From the NCBI RefSeq assembly GCF_963583255.1, contig NC_084813.1:17675799-17739798 (forward strand): 64,000 bases of DNA, given 5' to 3'. Origin of the DNA: Pyrus communis (Eukaryota > Streptophyta > Magnoliopsida > Rosales > Rosaceae). The position numbers and the translations under genes were made by a program. Within the stretch, counting starts at the first letter, position 1, and each line of letters begins with the position of its first letter. This document shows positions 24,270 through 35,386 of this stretch, piece by piece. Below the pieces are notes generated by a model, which was given only the letters and a program-made list of their open reading frames with translations, was not told the DNA's origin and did not search any database.

Positions 24270-24784
24270 CATTGTTCTAAAAATTCCCACCTAGGTCTCG
24301 CCTAGGCGCTAGGCGGTTTGCCACCTCCCGGATTAATGCCTAGGCGTTTGAAAATTAAGAAATGGCAGTTAGACCTAATGAGGCGCCCGCCTAAACCGCG
24401 TAGGCACCCGACTAGCCCGCCCATATCCGCCTAGGTTGCAACTCACTTAGGCAGAAAATAGATAACTTTCATTTTGCTTTTTATTTTCTTTTCAATAAAT
24501 TGTAAGAGACTTGTTGAATACTTAAATGAGCACACATTATATGTTTGTTCCCCATGTTTTCATTATGTTCCAATACTTCATAACATATGTGTCATTCTAT
24601 TTTGTAGTTTATGATGAAATTATATATATTTTAAGTATAAACATACACTTATTTTCATGAAATATAATGAATTTAGTTAAATCCGTTTAGTCCGCTTAAG
24701 CACCCGCCTAAGTCCTGCCTAGCTGCCTAGGCGCTAGGCTCCAACTTACCATCTGACTAGCGTCTAACATCTTTTAGAACCTTG
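24270..24784. mobile_element. hAT-type MITE, 515 bp, 8-bp TSD
   Basis: Flanked by TTAAAAAG at 24262-24269 and 24785-24792. The ends are CATTGTTCTAAAAATT and (reverse complement) CAAGGTTCTAAAAGATG. The interior is rich in CTAGGCG / CGCCTAG words in both orientations. The homologous sites near 41030 and 44240 lack the insertion and have a single CTTAAAAAG, which confirms the ends. An 8-bp duplication fits the hAT superfamily. Confidence 0.85.
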
Positions 24785-25000
24785 TTAAAAAGGATATAGT
24801 TTTTTTGGGGGTGGGGGTGTTCCTTTCCTTCCTTGGATAGGACTAGTTAACTAGTATTGCCTCTTTCTTAGTTTAAGTTTAGTCATTCCTATCCTATGAA
24901 TAGTCGCATTCATGCGCACTTGGGTGTCAATCATACACCTCATTATATATATTTGAAATTAAATTCTATTTTTTGAAATTTGGATGCAGGAACTTTCTTT

Positions 25001-25312
25001 TAGAGTAAATTACATTTTACCATCTTATTTTTGGTCACATAACAAATTTATATCTCATCTTCTGATCATTCTAATGTTTACATCAATTAACTTACGAATT
25101 CATTAAATGTCGAACTGCTGTTAAAAAATCTATTAAGTTAACCGTTAAGTGGTAATGTGGATAAACGGTTAACTTGACAGATTTTTTAACGGAAGTTTGA
25201 TATGACAACGAATTCGTAATTTAATGTATGACATTACAATGTTTAAAATATGATGTAGGAGTTTGTTATATGACATAAAATTGAGGTAGTAAAATATTTA
25301 TTCTTTCTTTTA
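25001..25312. mobile_element. Foldback MITE, copy 1 of 3
   Basis: The left half (AACAAATTTATATCTCATC ... TTAAGTTAACCGTTA) is mirrored by the right half in reverse complement, giving arms of about 145 bp with a short loop near GTGGTAATGTGGATAAACG. It is also present at 41236-41545 and 44466-44778, so it was in the ancestral segment. No coding sequence is seen. Confidence 0.8.
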
Positions 25313-25433
25313 ATTTACATAGGTGCTAACCCTAGTTGCATGAAATCGCATTTCAGAAAGTAGAGGTGGCCTAAGCCGGGTAAGACGACCTTGGTCCATG
25401 CATGGTTATATAATCATCATGTACATATATAAT

Positions 25434-25657
25434 GGAAAAGGATCCTCATCTAGGGATTCTAGGGATCCCGTGATTGTGATCATTTATCGTACATCATGCG
25501 GTCAGAAATTATTTTAAAGTTTAAAATTTAAAATTAAATATAAATAGTACCTAACGAAAATTGAGGGCACGATATACGATAAACGGTCATGATCACAGGA
25601 TCCCTAGGATCCCTAGGAAAATGATCCCTAAAAAGCATCCGGTGAGGATCCTTTTCC
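25434..25657. mobile_element. Mutator-type MITE, 224 bp, 9-bp TSD
   Basis: Perfect 15-bp terminal inverted repeats (GGAAAAGGATCCTCA) are flanked by ATATATAAT at 25425-25433 and 25658-25666. The two related sites in copy B (near 41740 and 44875) have one ATATATAAT and no insertion. A 9-bp duplication fits MULE-type elements. Confidence 0.88.
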
Positions 25658-25819
25658 ATATATAATAGGTTGAATTTATTTTTTTGAGTTAAGGATAAGA
25701 GTAATGTTTCACCTGCGGCCACAAAACGATCATCGAATGACCTCTGTAAAGTCATTAGGGTTTGTATTATTTTGTAATGTGAAAAGTCATGTTCACCAAA
25801 GAATTGAATAAGGATAGTG

Positions 25820-25880
25820 TTGTTCTTTTTTTTTTTCTTTTTTTCTTTTTTTTTTGAACAAACGATATTATCTACATTAA
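25820..25880 (-). mobile_element. Old SINE 3' end fragment
   Basis: A poly-T run followed by GAACAAACGATATTATCTACATTAA resembles, in reverse complement, the 3' end of the SINE at 46506-46647 (A-tail preceded by ATATCGTTT). The same fragment is at 42512-42565 and 45030-45070, so it predates the duplications. Confidence 0.45.
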
Positions 25881-25999
25881 GAATAGTATTATTAGCATCT
25901 ACTTTTGCTTTCCACACATTCTTATCAATTTTGATGTTTGATCTTTATCAATTCATTCGTTCCAACGATTGAAAATTGAGATAGTGTGTGAGAAGTAAA

Positions 26000-28580
26000 A
26001 ATAGATGTTTGGATAACACTACCTTAATTTGTACAAATAAAGGAGGAAATAATGAGCATCCATGTATTGTCATCGTCTTCCTATTGCAAACAAGTCTGTG
26101 TACTGGCGTTTAATGGTGAAGGTCCAACCTCTCGGTCACGCCGGATGTATGGCTAAAAATTGTAATGCAGCTGGCCTAGCTAGACATTCTATCTCGACTC
26201 TTGAGAGGAAAAAAAAATAATAATAAAGGAGTAATAATGCTAGCTGGTTACGAAACAAGTTTCATTGGGTATTTAACTATTAGTTTTTATATTTTGTTTG
26301 AGATATGGGCAAAATATAATGAGGAGATTAGGGATGAAGAAAGGTTAAGGGAGCGACAGGACGAAACAAAAAAGAATGAATGAAAACAAAATCTTAAAAG
26401 TGAAAACAATTCAAAATATATAATTTTAAATTTTAGTTTTTAGATTTTGTTTTGTACACCTTTCTTTATACATTTTCACTACATCTCTCCTATCATCATT
26501 TCTCCACTCTTCTATGCCCGCATTTTCTCATGTTTTGTCTTTAACATATAGAATAAAAACTACAAAAAAAAAAAAAAATTATTATCAAATAGACTCCAGA
26601 ATGTTATTTGAGACCAGCCTCATCATGATTTAATACTTATTTGTGGAATAAAAGCACCCTACTCTTTAATCCTGCTAAATAAAAGAAATATGAGTGTTTG
26701 CAGTTTTTGGACAATCTGGAAATCTAAAGGGGAATATGCAACAGCTAGCCACCAGGTATATTCCATGTACATAAAATGGACACCGGAAGACAGGAAGATC
26801 AATACAACTCCACTTCCACGTGCCACTACTTCTACGGCCAAAATTCCATTTGCACTCCCGATTATGGAACTCCTCCTAAATAAAATGTGTTGTATACGTA
26901 GTGTAGATCTCTTCTGAAAAATAAATAAAATTTTAAGTTAACAGAATTTGATGTTAGAAAGAACAAAATTTTAAACTATCATTTGTTACTTACATGATGT
27001 GGCAATTGATGGTTAGACTATTGCTTTAAATTATTTAAAAAAATAAGTCAAGCCATCAATTGTCACACCATGTGTCTACAAAAAATAATCTAACAAATTT
27101 GATCTTCCTAGCATTTTTTATTTCTTAATCTCGTAATAGGTCATAACCTGCCATGTCACAATCATGCAAAGGCTGTGTTAGCATCTTGTGTTTCTCATCC
27201 AAGGCAACACCAATTTAAAGTAAAAGAGATAAAATTAAGCAAATTTAGTGTAGGGTCACCGTATAAGAAAATATAAAGTAATTATGCTAAAGATATTGCT
27301 CACCACAATTAAAGTAAGAAAGATAAATATTATTAATTAACTACTTGTTAAACTTTATAAGCATATATTTCATAGACGTAAGAGTCATAGGAATTTAGCT
27401 AGAGACAGGATCTTTTGTAAAGGTCAAAAGATGCACATCATGAGCAATGACACCAATGAATAAAATGTAGGTTATGTGTTGGAGAATTGCCAGTAACATT
27501 TGTCGCGTAATTATCAAGTGTCGATGAACGTAAATCTCGATTCATCAATAATTTGACAATCACTCAACTATTGAGGAGTACAAATCTCGATCCATCAATA
27601 ATTTAACAACTGCCTAACTACTAATGAGAATAAATTACGATTCATCAATAATTTGACAACCACCCATATACGTGCAGGGTTATGCTAGCTAGCTAGCAAA
27701 ACTTTGAAGAATTAATTATTCCCCATTAGGGGTACACTCAATCAAATTGAAATCGATTGTGGGTCCAAATCAAAATGCAAAGTTCTGCATGGCTTTTCCT
27801 TGATTACCTTTTCCAACAACCCTGCTCCCTTACAGAAGAGAGAGACGTTGATTTTCATCCAATATTATCTCTTTGTTTCTGGATGTTACTATTTAAATCC
27901 TAATATTTAACCAAGACAGGATAATGTTCTACCAAACATTTAGTTTATCGTTTGAGGAAAAAGAGAGGAAAAAAAAAAAAACACTTAGTTTTTGTCATGG
28001 TTCCTCATCCTGTATCGACGTCTGTAGCATGCGTTTCCAATTTTCCAGTCATCGAGTAAAGAAGGAGCTTACAGCTTACTGAATTATTATATGTTTCTCG
28101 GGAATCTAAAGTATGTAGATCTGCTCGTAGGTTTACAAATTAAATTTGCACTCAAGGACGTGTACTTCTAATTATCTTCATCAAGGTTCTATAATTTGAT
28201 TACCATTACAGTTAAGGACAATATAATCGAGTAAACGAGAGTTGTCGTGTTGTCAAGTGATACTCTCATGCTGTCAGCCGCCATTAACAACGATTAGGGT
28301 TCTTAACCCAAAAAAACAAAAAACAAAAAAACACATGATTCGGATTTGTATTAACTTTCTAAAAACAAAGAAAACTGGATTTAGTAAGGAATTTGGACTA
28401 TGTAAGCACACTTATTTAATTTTCCCATTGCAATTTAGATTAGTCTAAAGTAAAATAGCAATTTTACAAAACTGACTACTTGTCCTTGAATGAAACAACG
28501 TGTCCTTGAAGGAAAGTTCTGCGAAAATATCAAATGCAATATGCCAAAATAATATCTTGATATGGGGAAAATTTGGACTT
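26000..28580. other. Non-coding duplicated stretch
   Basis: AT-rich sequence matched in copy B (to about 47875). No gene is supported. The short ORFs differ between copies. Confidence 0.6.
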
Positions 28581-28582
28581 AC

Positions 28583-29281
28583 TTGGATCAACTGTGACAA
28601 GCATGGCAATCCCTCCAAAGTCACAAGTGCCTTCAGCGATCTCCGTGTTCTGCCGGTAACTATTGAAGGCAGAGGAAGCATGCGACAACAATGTGTCGAG
28701 CTGGTAGCAGGACCCATTGGGCCGGATTGACTTGCAGTCTGCCCCGGACCCACACGCATAGTCCAGGGCTTCTTGGATTATCGGGTCCGGCACTGTCGGC
28801 TTCACCACGCACCACACGGCAAACTGCGGCGGCTTTTTCTGTGGAGGGGATGGCGGTCCGGACGGTGGAGGGAAAGCTATTGGCGGCGGAAGAACTGGTG
28901 GGCTCAGGACTGATTTGGGTGGGGTTGGGATTTTGGTTGGTGGGTGTGGGCTAGGCCCATTTTATGGTGGGTTTGGGATGGGTGAGGAAGTGGGCCCAGA
29001 TGGAAGAGGATTTGCAAGAGGTGGGTTTGGAGGAATTGGTGGGGATACGAAGTTTGGCGCTGGAAGAGGGAGATGTCCCGGTGCTGGTGAATCCAACGCT
29101 GGTGATGAGAAGGGAGAGCTGGCATCGAACGGTTGGAATTCAATATTTGGGGAAGCCAACATAAAATGTAAGTCCAAGTGATTTAATGCATTCAGCTTGT
29201 TCTTCTCTAATTCATGGATTGATTTTCTTTTGTGTAGTTTTGTGTCTTGGGGTTTAAAGAATTGCGCAAAACTTCTTGCAT
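28583..29281 (-). pseudogene. X8/CBM43 domain protein, copy A, nonsense codon
   Basis: The counterpart of the copy B exon at 47878-48576 has exactly the same length (699 bp). It has an N-terminal charged segment, a proline-rich linker, and an X8 domain starting VWCVVKPTVPDPIIQEALDY with the Cys pattern of CBM43. A TAA codon at 28964-28962 replaces a Gln (CAA in copy B) in the linker, before the X8 domain. Frame is otherwise kept. X8 domains bind beta-1,3-glucan (callose), for example in plasmodesmal callose-binding proteins. Either this copy is dead, or it could only give a truncated, domain-less product. It has the same splice boundaries as copy B (GTAAGT donor after the DPS codon region). 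Confidence 0.8.
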
Positions 29282-29405
29282 CTGCACTAAAACAAACCAC
29301 AGAATTAGTTGTAAAAGTTGTTCAAGTTACTTAAGTTGTAGGAAGGGAAGTGCACATGCAATTAACACGTCGCACTACTACTATCTCAAGTCAATCACAT
29401 GCTAC

Positions 29406-29969
29406 AACGTATCCCTATTCGGTGCCTACATTCCCAATGGCCTCCATTGCATACTGAACTTGGTAGAGATGGCCCTCAGGGGAGAAGATTGTTGTACGGC
29501 TATCATATCTCCTAGACATCTTTGATTACAACTGTCAAGTAAATATCCAAACTTACAGTACGAACACCCGAAAATCGAATACGAAAGGGAAAAAAAAGCT
29601 CTTCTTCAATCTAACGTACGAAGTTATTACATATGTGAAAAACTGAAAACATCAAAACCCAGATACAAAATCTACATTAAAATCTCATCAAACAGATAAA
29701 ACCACAATATGCGAATGAATTTCATCAGAAACTAATTAATAAGACAAACGTTGAAAAATGCGGATCTTGCCCAGTTTCTCTGGCGCTCTGTTCGTGCAGA
29801 TGGTCGAAGAAAATTTATGCTTTTAGCCGCTGTTCAGCTCAGCGCCCTATTTTTCTCCAATTCGTCGTCGTCTTCTTCCTCAAGAACCAAGGTGGTAGTT
29901 CAAATGTTTTCGTGCATGTAACCCAATAATATTCAAGGATGTATTCGTGAGTTTGATATGAGTAGTTCC
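29406..29969. other. Spacer between the two segment copies
   Basis: Sequence between the end of copy A and the start of copy B. No gene and no clear element is seen. The junction of the segmental duplication should lie in or near it. Confidence 0.45.
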
Positions 29970-30699
29970 GTTTACACCCAAACATTGCCTCTGGACACCT
30001 ATTACCTTGACAACCCTTGCCAAAGTTTACAATTATGTGGAAGCCCATCTTCATTTGTGAATTTTTCAAAACTCGCCCTACAAACAATTTTGTTCGTTTT
30101 AAACAAAAAAATAAAAGATTATTTCCACCAAAATGATCAGATAAAAAATTGGGGTTTATGGTTCATATATAAGATTACGGTTTAGGGTTAATATCAAAAT
30201 TATATCTCTTAGCATTGTTTCCTCTAATTGGAAAAGAAAAAAATAAAAAACGAAGAGAGACTAGGAAGAAAAATAAATGAGATAAAAAAAATAACGTATA
30301 TACTAGCTAGGGAGTTATCAAATGGTGTGCTGATTAAGTGGTGCGCTATAATAATGTGTTTACCAAAAGAAAGCAGAAAAACTGAGGCATCAAACTACTA
30401 ACGAAACCACATTTTACACCACGTTAATTTGAGTACTGCATGATGCACAAGTGATCCAATACATAATTTGATGGTTTTATTTTCTCCCCCCTTTCAAATT
30501 TATACTGCCATTCAACTGAGCACTACTAGAATTATGCTCATTACACACCATTTTTTGCCCACCCTTTGCAATTGGTGGTCATAGATATAAAGTTGCTACT
30601 CTTACTATTATTTGGTGGCTTTACAGTGAGATGCCACTGATATCAGTGGCCTAAAAAAATCAGCCACCAATATTGGTGTCTGTTAACTAACTTTATTTC

Positions 30700-32689
30700 T
30701 TAAAAATACTTTTTTGTGCATTTGTGATTAACTGGGCACCAATACAATTTATTGAACACCAATAAAACAAATAAAAAAAAAACCATTAAACCTCTCTCCC
30801 CTTCACAAAAGTCCAACTCCTCCCCTTCATTCCCTCCGCTCGCTTCCCCTTTCATTCTCTCTCTCCTCCCTCCCGTATACTCTTCTCTTTCATGCAGCAG
30901 TGGCTCCATCCTCCCGTCACCAACGAGCGTCAAACTATACCTTCAAAATCCTCTTCCCTTCCTCTTTCCAACCCTCAACTTAGTTTCTCCAAATTTGTAG
31001 CCGAATTTTCTCAATTTCAGATCTAAGAAACGGTGACCATAGGTATTCCGGCCAATTTCCAGCAAAGTCTGCCTGAATTGGACCTCAACCAAGAGGTAAA
31101 AATGATCCTCTCCTCATGGGTGTTCCCTAGTGTAAGTGATTTTTTTTGGATCAATTCTAGATTTCAAATTTTAATTCCATTTTCTGTATGCATGTTGAAG
31201 ATTGGGGACAAGGAAGGTGAATCAAGGTTGTTTCCAACCTGGGCCGAGAAGAATGGAAGCCTTGGAAGGTTGTGGGTGAAACTAAGGTGAAGAGGGTTCT
31301 TCTAAAAAAATTAAGGTGAACATGGTAATTTTCTCCTTAACCACAACTATCACATTTTATCTCTTGCTTGGAATTTTTTTTTAAATTCCCAGGATCTGCA
31401 GTTGCAATATTTTTGATGGACAAATTAAAAAAGAAGCAACTGCTTTTATAAAGCTTTTGTAGTCTCAAGCACGGTAAATATATCATATATACTAAAACCC
31501 GTAGGGTTGGTACTGTGGATGACCAGTGTTGTTCCAATTTTACCCTTCAGTTGTTCTTTAAGTCTTACTGTTTTTGTCAATTACACAGTAAAATGACGGT
31601 TTTGACCCTGGATTGCCAATAGAAGTCTCTCGACTCCCTCAGAAACGAAATCCAAAAAGGAAAAACTGTGCTCTGCAACACGATTGACGATTTCGATTCT
31701 GCTTTGTGGATGCCTCTGGAACTCTCCAGTCCTGCGTCCGTTCATCATATCGCTGGACCTTCCACTTCCAGTGCATCTTCATGGTTTTTTCATCCGTTCC
31801 CTCTCTCTCTTTCTCAAATTTCTGCTTCCGCCGTTCTCAAACTCGCCTCTCTCACTCTCAAGCGTTCAGTCTCTCTCGCTCTCAAACGTTGCCGATCTGT
31901 CGAAACCCATATTCCTTTCCTCAAAATCCAAGGTACGGACTTCATGCAGCACTAAGTTTTTGGGATTTTTTTTTATATTTTAGTTTTGGATTCGTAATTT
32001 TTTGCTCGGTAGATGAGAAAATGTGATTCCGTGTTTCAGTTTTGGTGTTTTTGTGATTTTGGGTTCGTAGGTGTTTCAAATTTTGGATGTTTGTTTGTAG
32101 GTTGCAAAACCCTTTGTTCTCAACGTAAGTAATTTAAAATTCTGGGATTGTTCTATTGAAAGTTTCAATTTATAGTTTAGTTTAGTTTTTTTATAATCAG
32201 AGTTGAGTTGGTATTTTGTTTCTGTTTGATTATATTGAAATCGGAGTTTCAGAGGACTTCTATTTGGGTTTGATATTTTCCCACGATGTATAAAATGAGG
32301 GAGGGCAAAGCATTTAATGCACCAGATTATATTGGTTGTTTTTGTTATTTCATGCTACGTATTGTAATTGGGAGATTAATCTGTTAATTTGTGTTTATGT
32401 AGAAATTGGAAGAAGCAAAGAACATGTATGCTTTTAGCACCACCACCTACACTGGATTCCAATGAACTATATCCGAAGAAGCATCTGAAAAATTCAAAGG
32501 TATGCATAGTAGTCAGTTGCATTTGCGTTTTGCAGCTCATGGAATGCTTTTTGCAAGCTTAGATTCAGCTCATGAAAGTTCTTATTGCTGTGGTTGTGTT
32601 ATGGTTGCAGCTTATGGAATGATTTTAAAAAAAATCAGGCCATAATCAGTTTGTACAGGAATACCAAGAAATCAGGGATTAGGATTAAT
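30700..32689. other. Left interior of the Pack-CACTA, partly unexplained
   Basis: After the subterminal repeats there is a CT-rich, leader-like stretch (30780-31000), a short ORF reading NFQQSLPELDLNQEVKMIL near 31050, and a second CT-rich leader-like stretch (31680-31960). These look like promoter, 5' UTR or intron material, perhaps also captured. I cannot assign them to a gene. Confidence 0.4.
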
Positions 32690-33016
32690 CTCCCTGTTAA
32701 CATGTGGCCAGTAACATGTCCAGGGCAAGCTTTGAATGCACCTGATGACTTGCCTAAGAATGTCACACGGACTTTGAATCAGGGCTCAATTCCCATGACC
32801 ATGGATTTTCATCCTTCACAGCAGACTCTACTTCTTGGGTTGTATTTTTTAAGTAGCTACTTATATTTATTTGTATACCTTTGGCTCTACAGTTTTTCCC
32901 TAGATGCTTGCTGCTCATAATTGACTGTTGATTGTTCCCTGTATATGCTTCAGTTGGTACCAATGTGGGGGACATAGGGTTGTGGGAAGTTGGATCTAGG
33001 AAGATCCTCTGCATGG
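32690..33016 (+). pseudogene. Captured TOPLESS-type WD40 fragment
   Basis: Exon-like piece 32690-32837 reads INLPVNMWPVTCPGQ, then DDLPKNVTRTLNQGS and MDFHPSQQTLLL. After an intron-like gap ending in TTCAG, 32954-33016 reads GTNVGDIGLWEVGSRKIL. This is the segment of TOPLESS / TOPLESS-related co-repressors at the start of the WD40 region (LPVN...YPGQ, DDLPK.V.RTL.QGS, MDFHP.QQT.LLVGTNVGDI.LWEVGSR). The intron is retained, so capture was from genomic DNA. The donor now reads GGTTG and looks damaged. It cannot make a co-repressor. Confidence 0.85.
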
Positions 33017-33953
33017 TAGTTAATAGATACTTTTCTATTTGAAAGTTCTTATTGTTGTGGTTGCTGTGTATTTACTTAGATTAATTATAAATTAGAGGTG
33101 GTTAAAAATTCGAAATTTTATTGATGCATGTTTTCTTCTTTCTTCCCAGCTATCAATTTGTTGTCTGAGGAGAATCTGAATAGATCAGATAGTACATGAA
33201 GAAAATGATTTTGGTAACGAAGAAGAAAGAAGAGTGAAGTAATGAGATATGAAGTGAACTTTGCCGCTAAGATTAAAATAGAGATTGTAGTGAGCAAAGT
33301 CTAGGTATGAAGAGTCTGAGTTACATAATTGTTAATGGCTTTGAACCTTTCTAATTTTGTAAACCGTTAATACTATCTTAAAATTTAAATTATGAATCCT
33401 TATAATTGAAATGTCAATGATTTGAAGCTCATGACTGAATTATTACAGTTCTGTAAGATTTATTGATTACCTTTTTTCGAACTGTCTCTCGCAGCGGAAT
33501 CACCGCCACCAACAGCTATGGCTACACAGTTCATCGTCATCCGGTATTCCTCCAAAATTCCACTATCTCTCTTTGTTCTCTCCTACTCAGTGCGTCTCTA
33601 TTCTTCCAGGTCCACCAATATCTATATCCCAAATGACTCTTTATATGTATCTATTTGTTAGAGAAGGCTTTTGCCTTTTGGGTTCAATTTTATCTGCTGT
33701 CTGCATTGGATTTGATGTCTTCTTGGTCCCTATTTTTTTTTATCCAGCAATCGAGCTTGCATTATGACTTAAGAAATTAGCAAATGAAAGCTGCTTCACT
33801 TGCACACTGTAAAACATTCATTGTTATTGTATGATGTCTTTTTAATATAAGATGATTAGGCTTAGGTGATTATATTTTGTACCATCAATTGGTTCGTGTT
33901 GTGAATTAACAGTCTTACTATACTATGTTCATCCTTGAATTTACGACTAACAG

Positions 33954-34179
33954 GTTGCTGAGAAGAACAAAGATGTGCAATTAATAGATTTTGTTGAAAT
34001 CAAGTTTTTAGCTGAGCAGGTCAGTCTTGATCTCTTCCCTTATTTTTCATCAGGTTGGAAAGGTTCTACAAGGACGCTTGCATGATTTTTGATGTTCTGC
34101 TTTTACCTTTTTAGGTGGAAGCCTATCAGGAAAATATCTGAATATTTTGCTCAACTAAGGACACTTCACAAAGGGCACG
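33954..34179 (+). pseudogene. Captured ferritin fragment
   Basis: Two exon-like pieces are seen. 33954-34019 reads VAEKNKDVQLIDFVEIKFL followed by AEQ, bounded by AG and GT. 34115-34179 reads, after one extra base, KISEYFAQLR.LHKGHG, again bounded by AG and GT. Plant ferritin has NNDVQLADFVESEFL, GEQVEAIKKISEY and AQLRRVGKGHG in this order, so the match spans two adjacent exons of the ferritin C-terminal half. The one-base insertion (near 34123) breaks the frame. Introns are retained. Confidence 0.85.
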
Positions 34180-34989
34180 GTAAGAACCCGTAATTCAATT
34201 TCATTGTCATCTTTATCACACGTTTAGTGTTCATCTTTTGAATATAACATTACTTATCTTTTGTGAAAATTCCCCAGAGAGTTAGAAACAAGGATATGAT
34301 GCAAATCTGAATGTAGGCTGTTTTGGTATGTGTGTGTACGTATAGGTGTGTTATATTGATATGACATGCTGCCTAATTTATCTATTTTTGGATTGCTAGA
34401 TCAAAGAAGGAAGTTCAATTTATCAAGGATCAAGGTTTGGACTGCTAGACAGCGCGTCGCCTTCGGTTTGAGGTATGGAATTAGTCTCGTGCTTGCAATC
34501 TGGCCGCTTACGTGTTTAAATTTCTGGTTTATCAATATGCTCAAGATTTAGTTAGCAGGTAGTTATGCAAACAAATTAAAGTTCCTTTAAGCATATGGTT
34601 GGTAGTCTTGGTGCCCTCCAGACTTGTGTAAAAATCTAGCTACAAGTAAAACTTCAGTAACAATGTGTTTTTGTATTTCTTTCTAGCGATCAGCTCTTTG
34701 TGCTCGAAATTTGGCGATCAGGACTTGCCTTTGATTTTTTTTTAGTGCAGCAGAGTTTTGCATCGATTTTTTCATCTTCTTCCAGATTTCTGTTCCTTTT
34801 TTTTTTTTTATATTGTTTTGGGATATGTGAATGTAATTTTTTGAGTATTTCTTTGCTTCAATTCTCTCTAATTTTTTGATGTTTAGTTTGAACTCCCATC
34901 GCAGCATCATCATCATCATCTGCTCTTGCTGCTGCTGCCTTTGACTGGTATTTCCCTATTTGTTGCCCAAACAACAGTCCTCTCAGATA

Positions 34990-35199
34990 CTACTTGCTCT
35001 TAGATACTACTTGCTTGGAGTACCATATACCTATATAGTAGTTTGAAAGCTGACCTGGTTTGAAGAAACCTAGCTCAAACATCCCACCTGGAGAGACAAT
35101 GGTTTGATCGCCAAAGAGAGATTGGCATGACATGATTAAGCTCTTTGGAAACAGAGTCTTCAAACACTTTTCAAAGTTTGAGTCCCAACATTTGTTCAA
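34990..35199 (-). pseudogene. Captured S-receptor-kinase B-lectin fragment
   Basis: The minus strand encodes [20 protein letters not shown] followed by [16 protein letters not shown]. This is the N-terminal part of the bulb-type lectin domain of G-type lectin S-receptor-like Ser/Thr kinases ([25 protein letters not shown]). It lacks the rest of the lectin, S-locus, PAN, membrane and kinase parts. It lies in opposite orientation to the two other captured pieces. Confidence 0.85.
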
Positions 35200-35386
35200 A
35201 ATTGTATTAAAGATCAGTTATGCAAATTTGTAGTATATTCTTATATCAAAGATCTTACAATTTGTTTCCTCACAAAAAAAAAAAAAAAAAAAAAAAAAGG
35301 AAATATTCCTATTCAAATCTGGGTGCCCACACAGGGCATCCTCTTTTTTTAATATTATTTTACAATTTTGCCACCGATGTGAATAA

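Larger units (their letters stand above)
8410..29405. repeat. Segmental duplication, copy A
   Basis: This block aligns in the same order with 29970-48710 (copy B). Shared blocks are 8410-8945 with 29970-30520, 8945-9290 with 36752-36949, 9280-9900 with 38445-39080, 20463-22130 with 39505-40800, and 23790-29405 with 40985-48710. Copy A uniquely holds the nested gypsy cluster, the hAT-type MITE, the MULE-type MITE and the 22858-23728 element. Edges are set where similarity fades by eye. Confidence 0.85.

Noticed and set aside
28691..29181. + strand Gly/Val-rich ORFs opposite the X8 gene, repeated at 48022-48552
   Set aside because: Complement of the Pro/Ser-rich linker. Conserved in both copies only because the X8 exon is.
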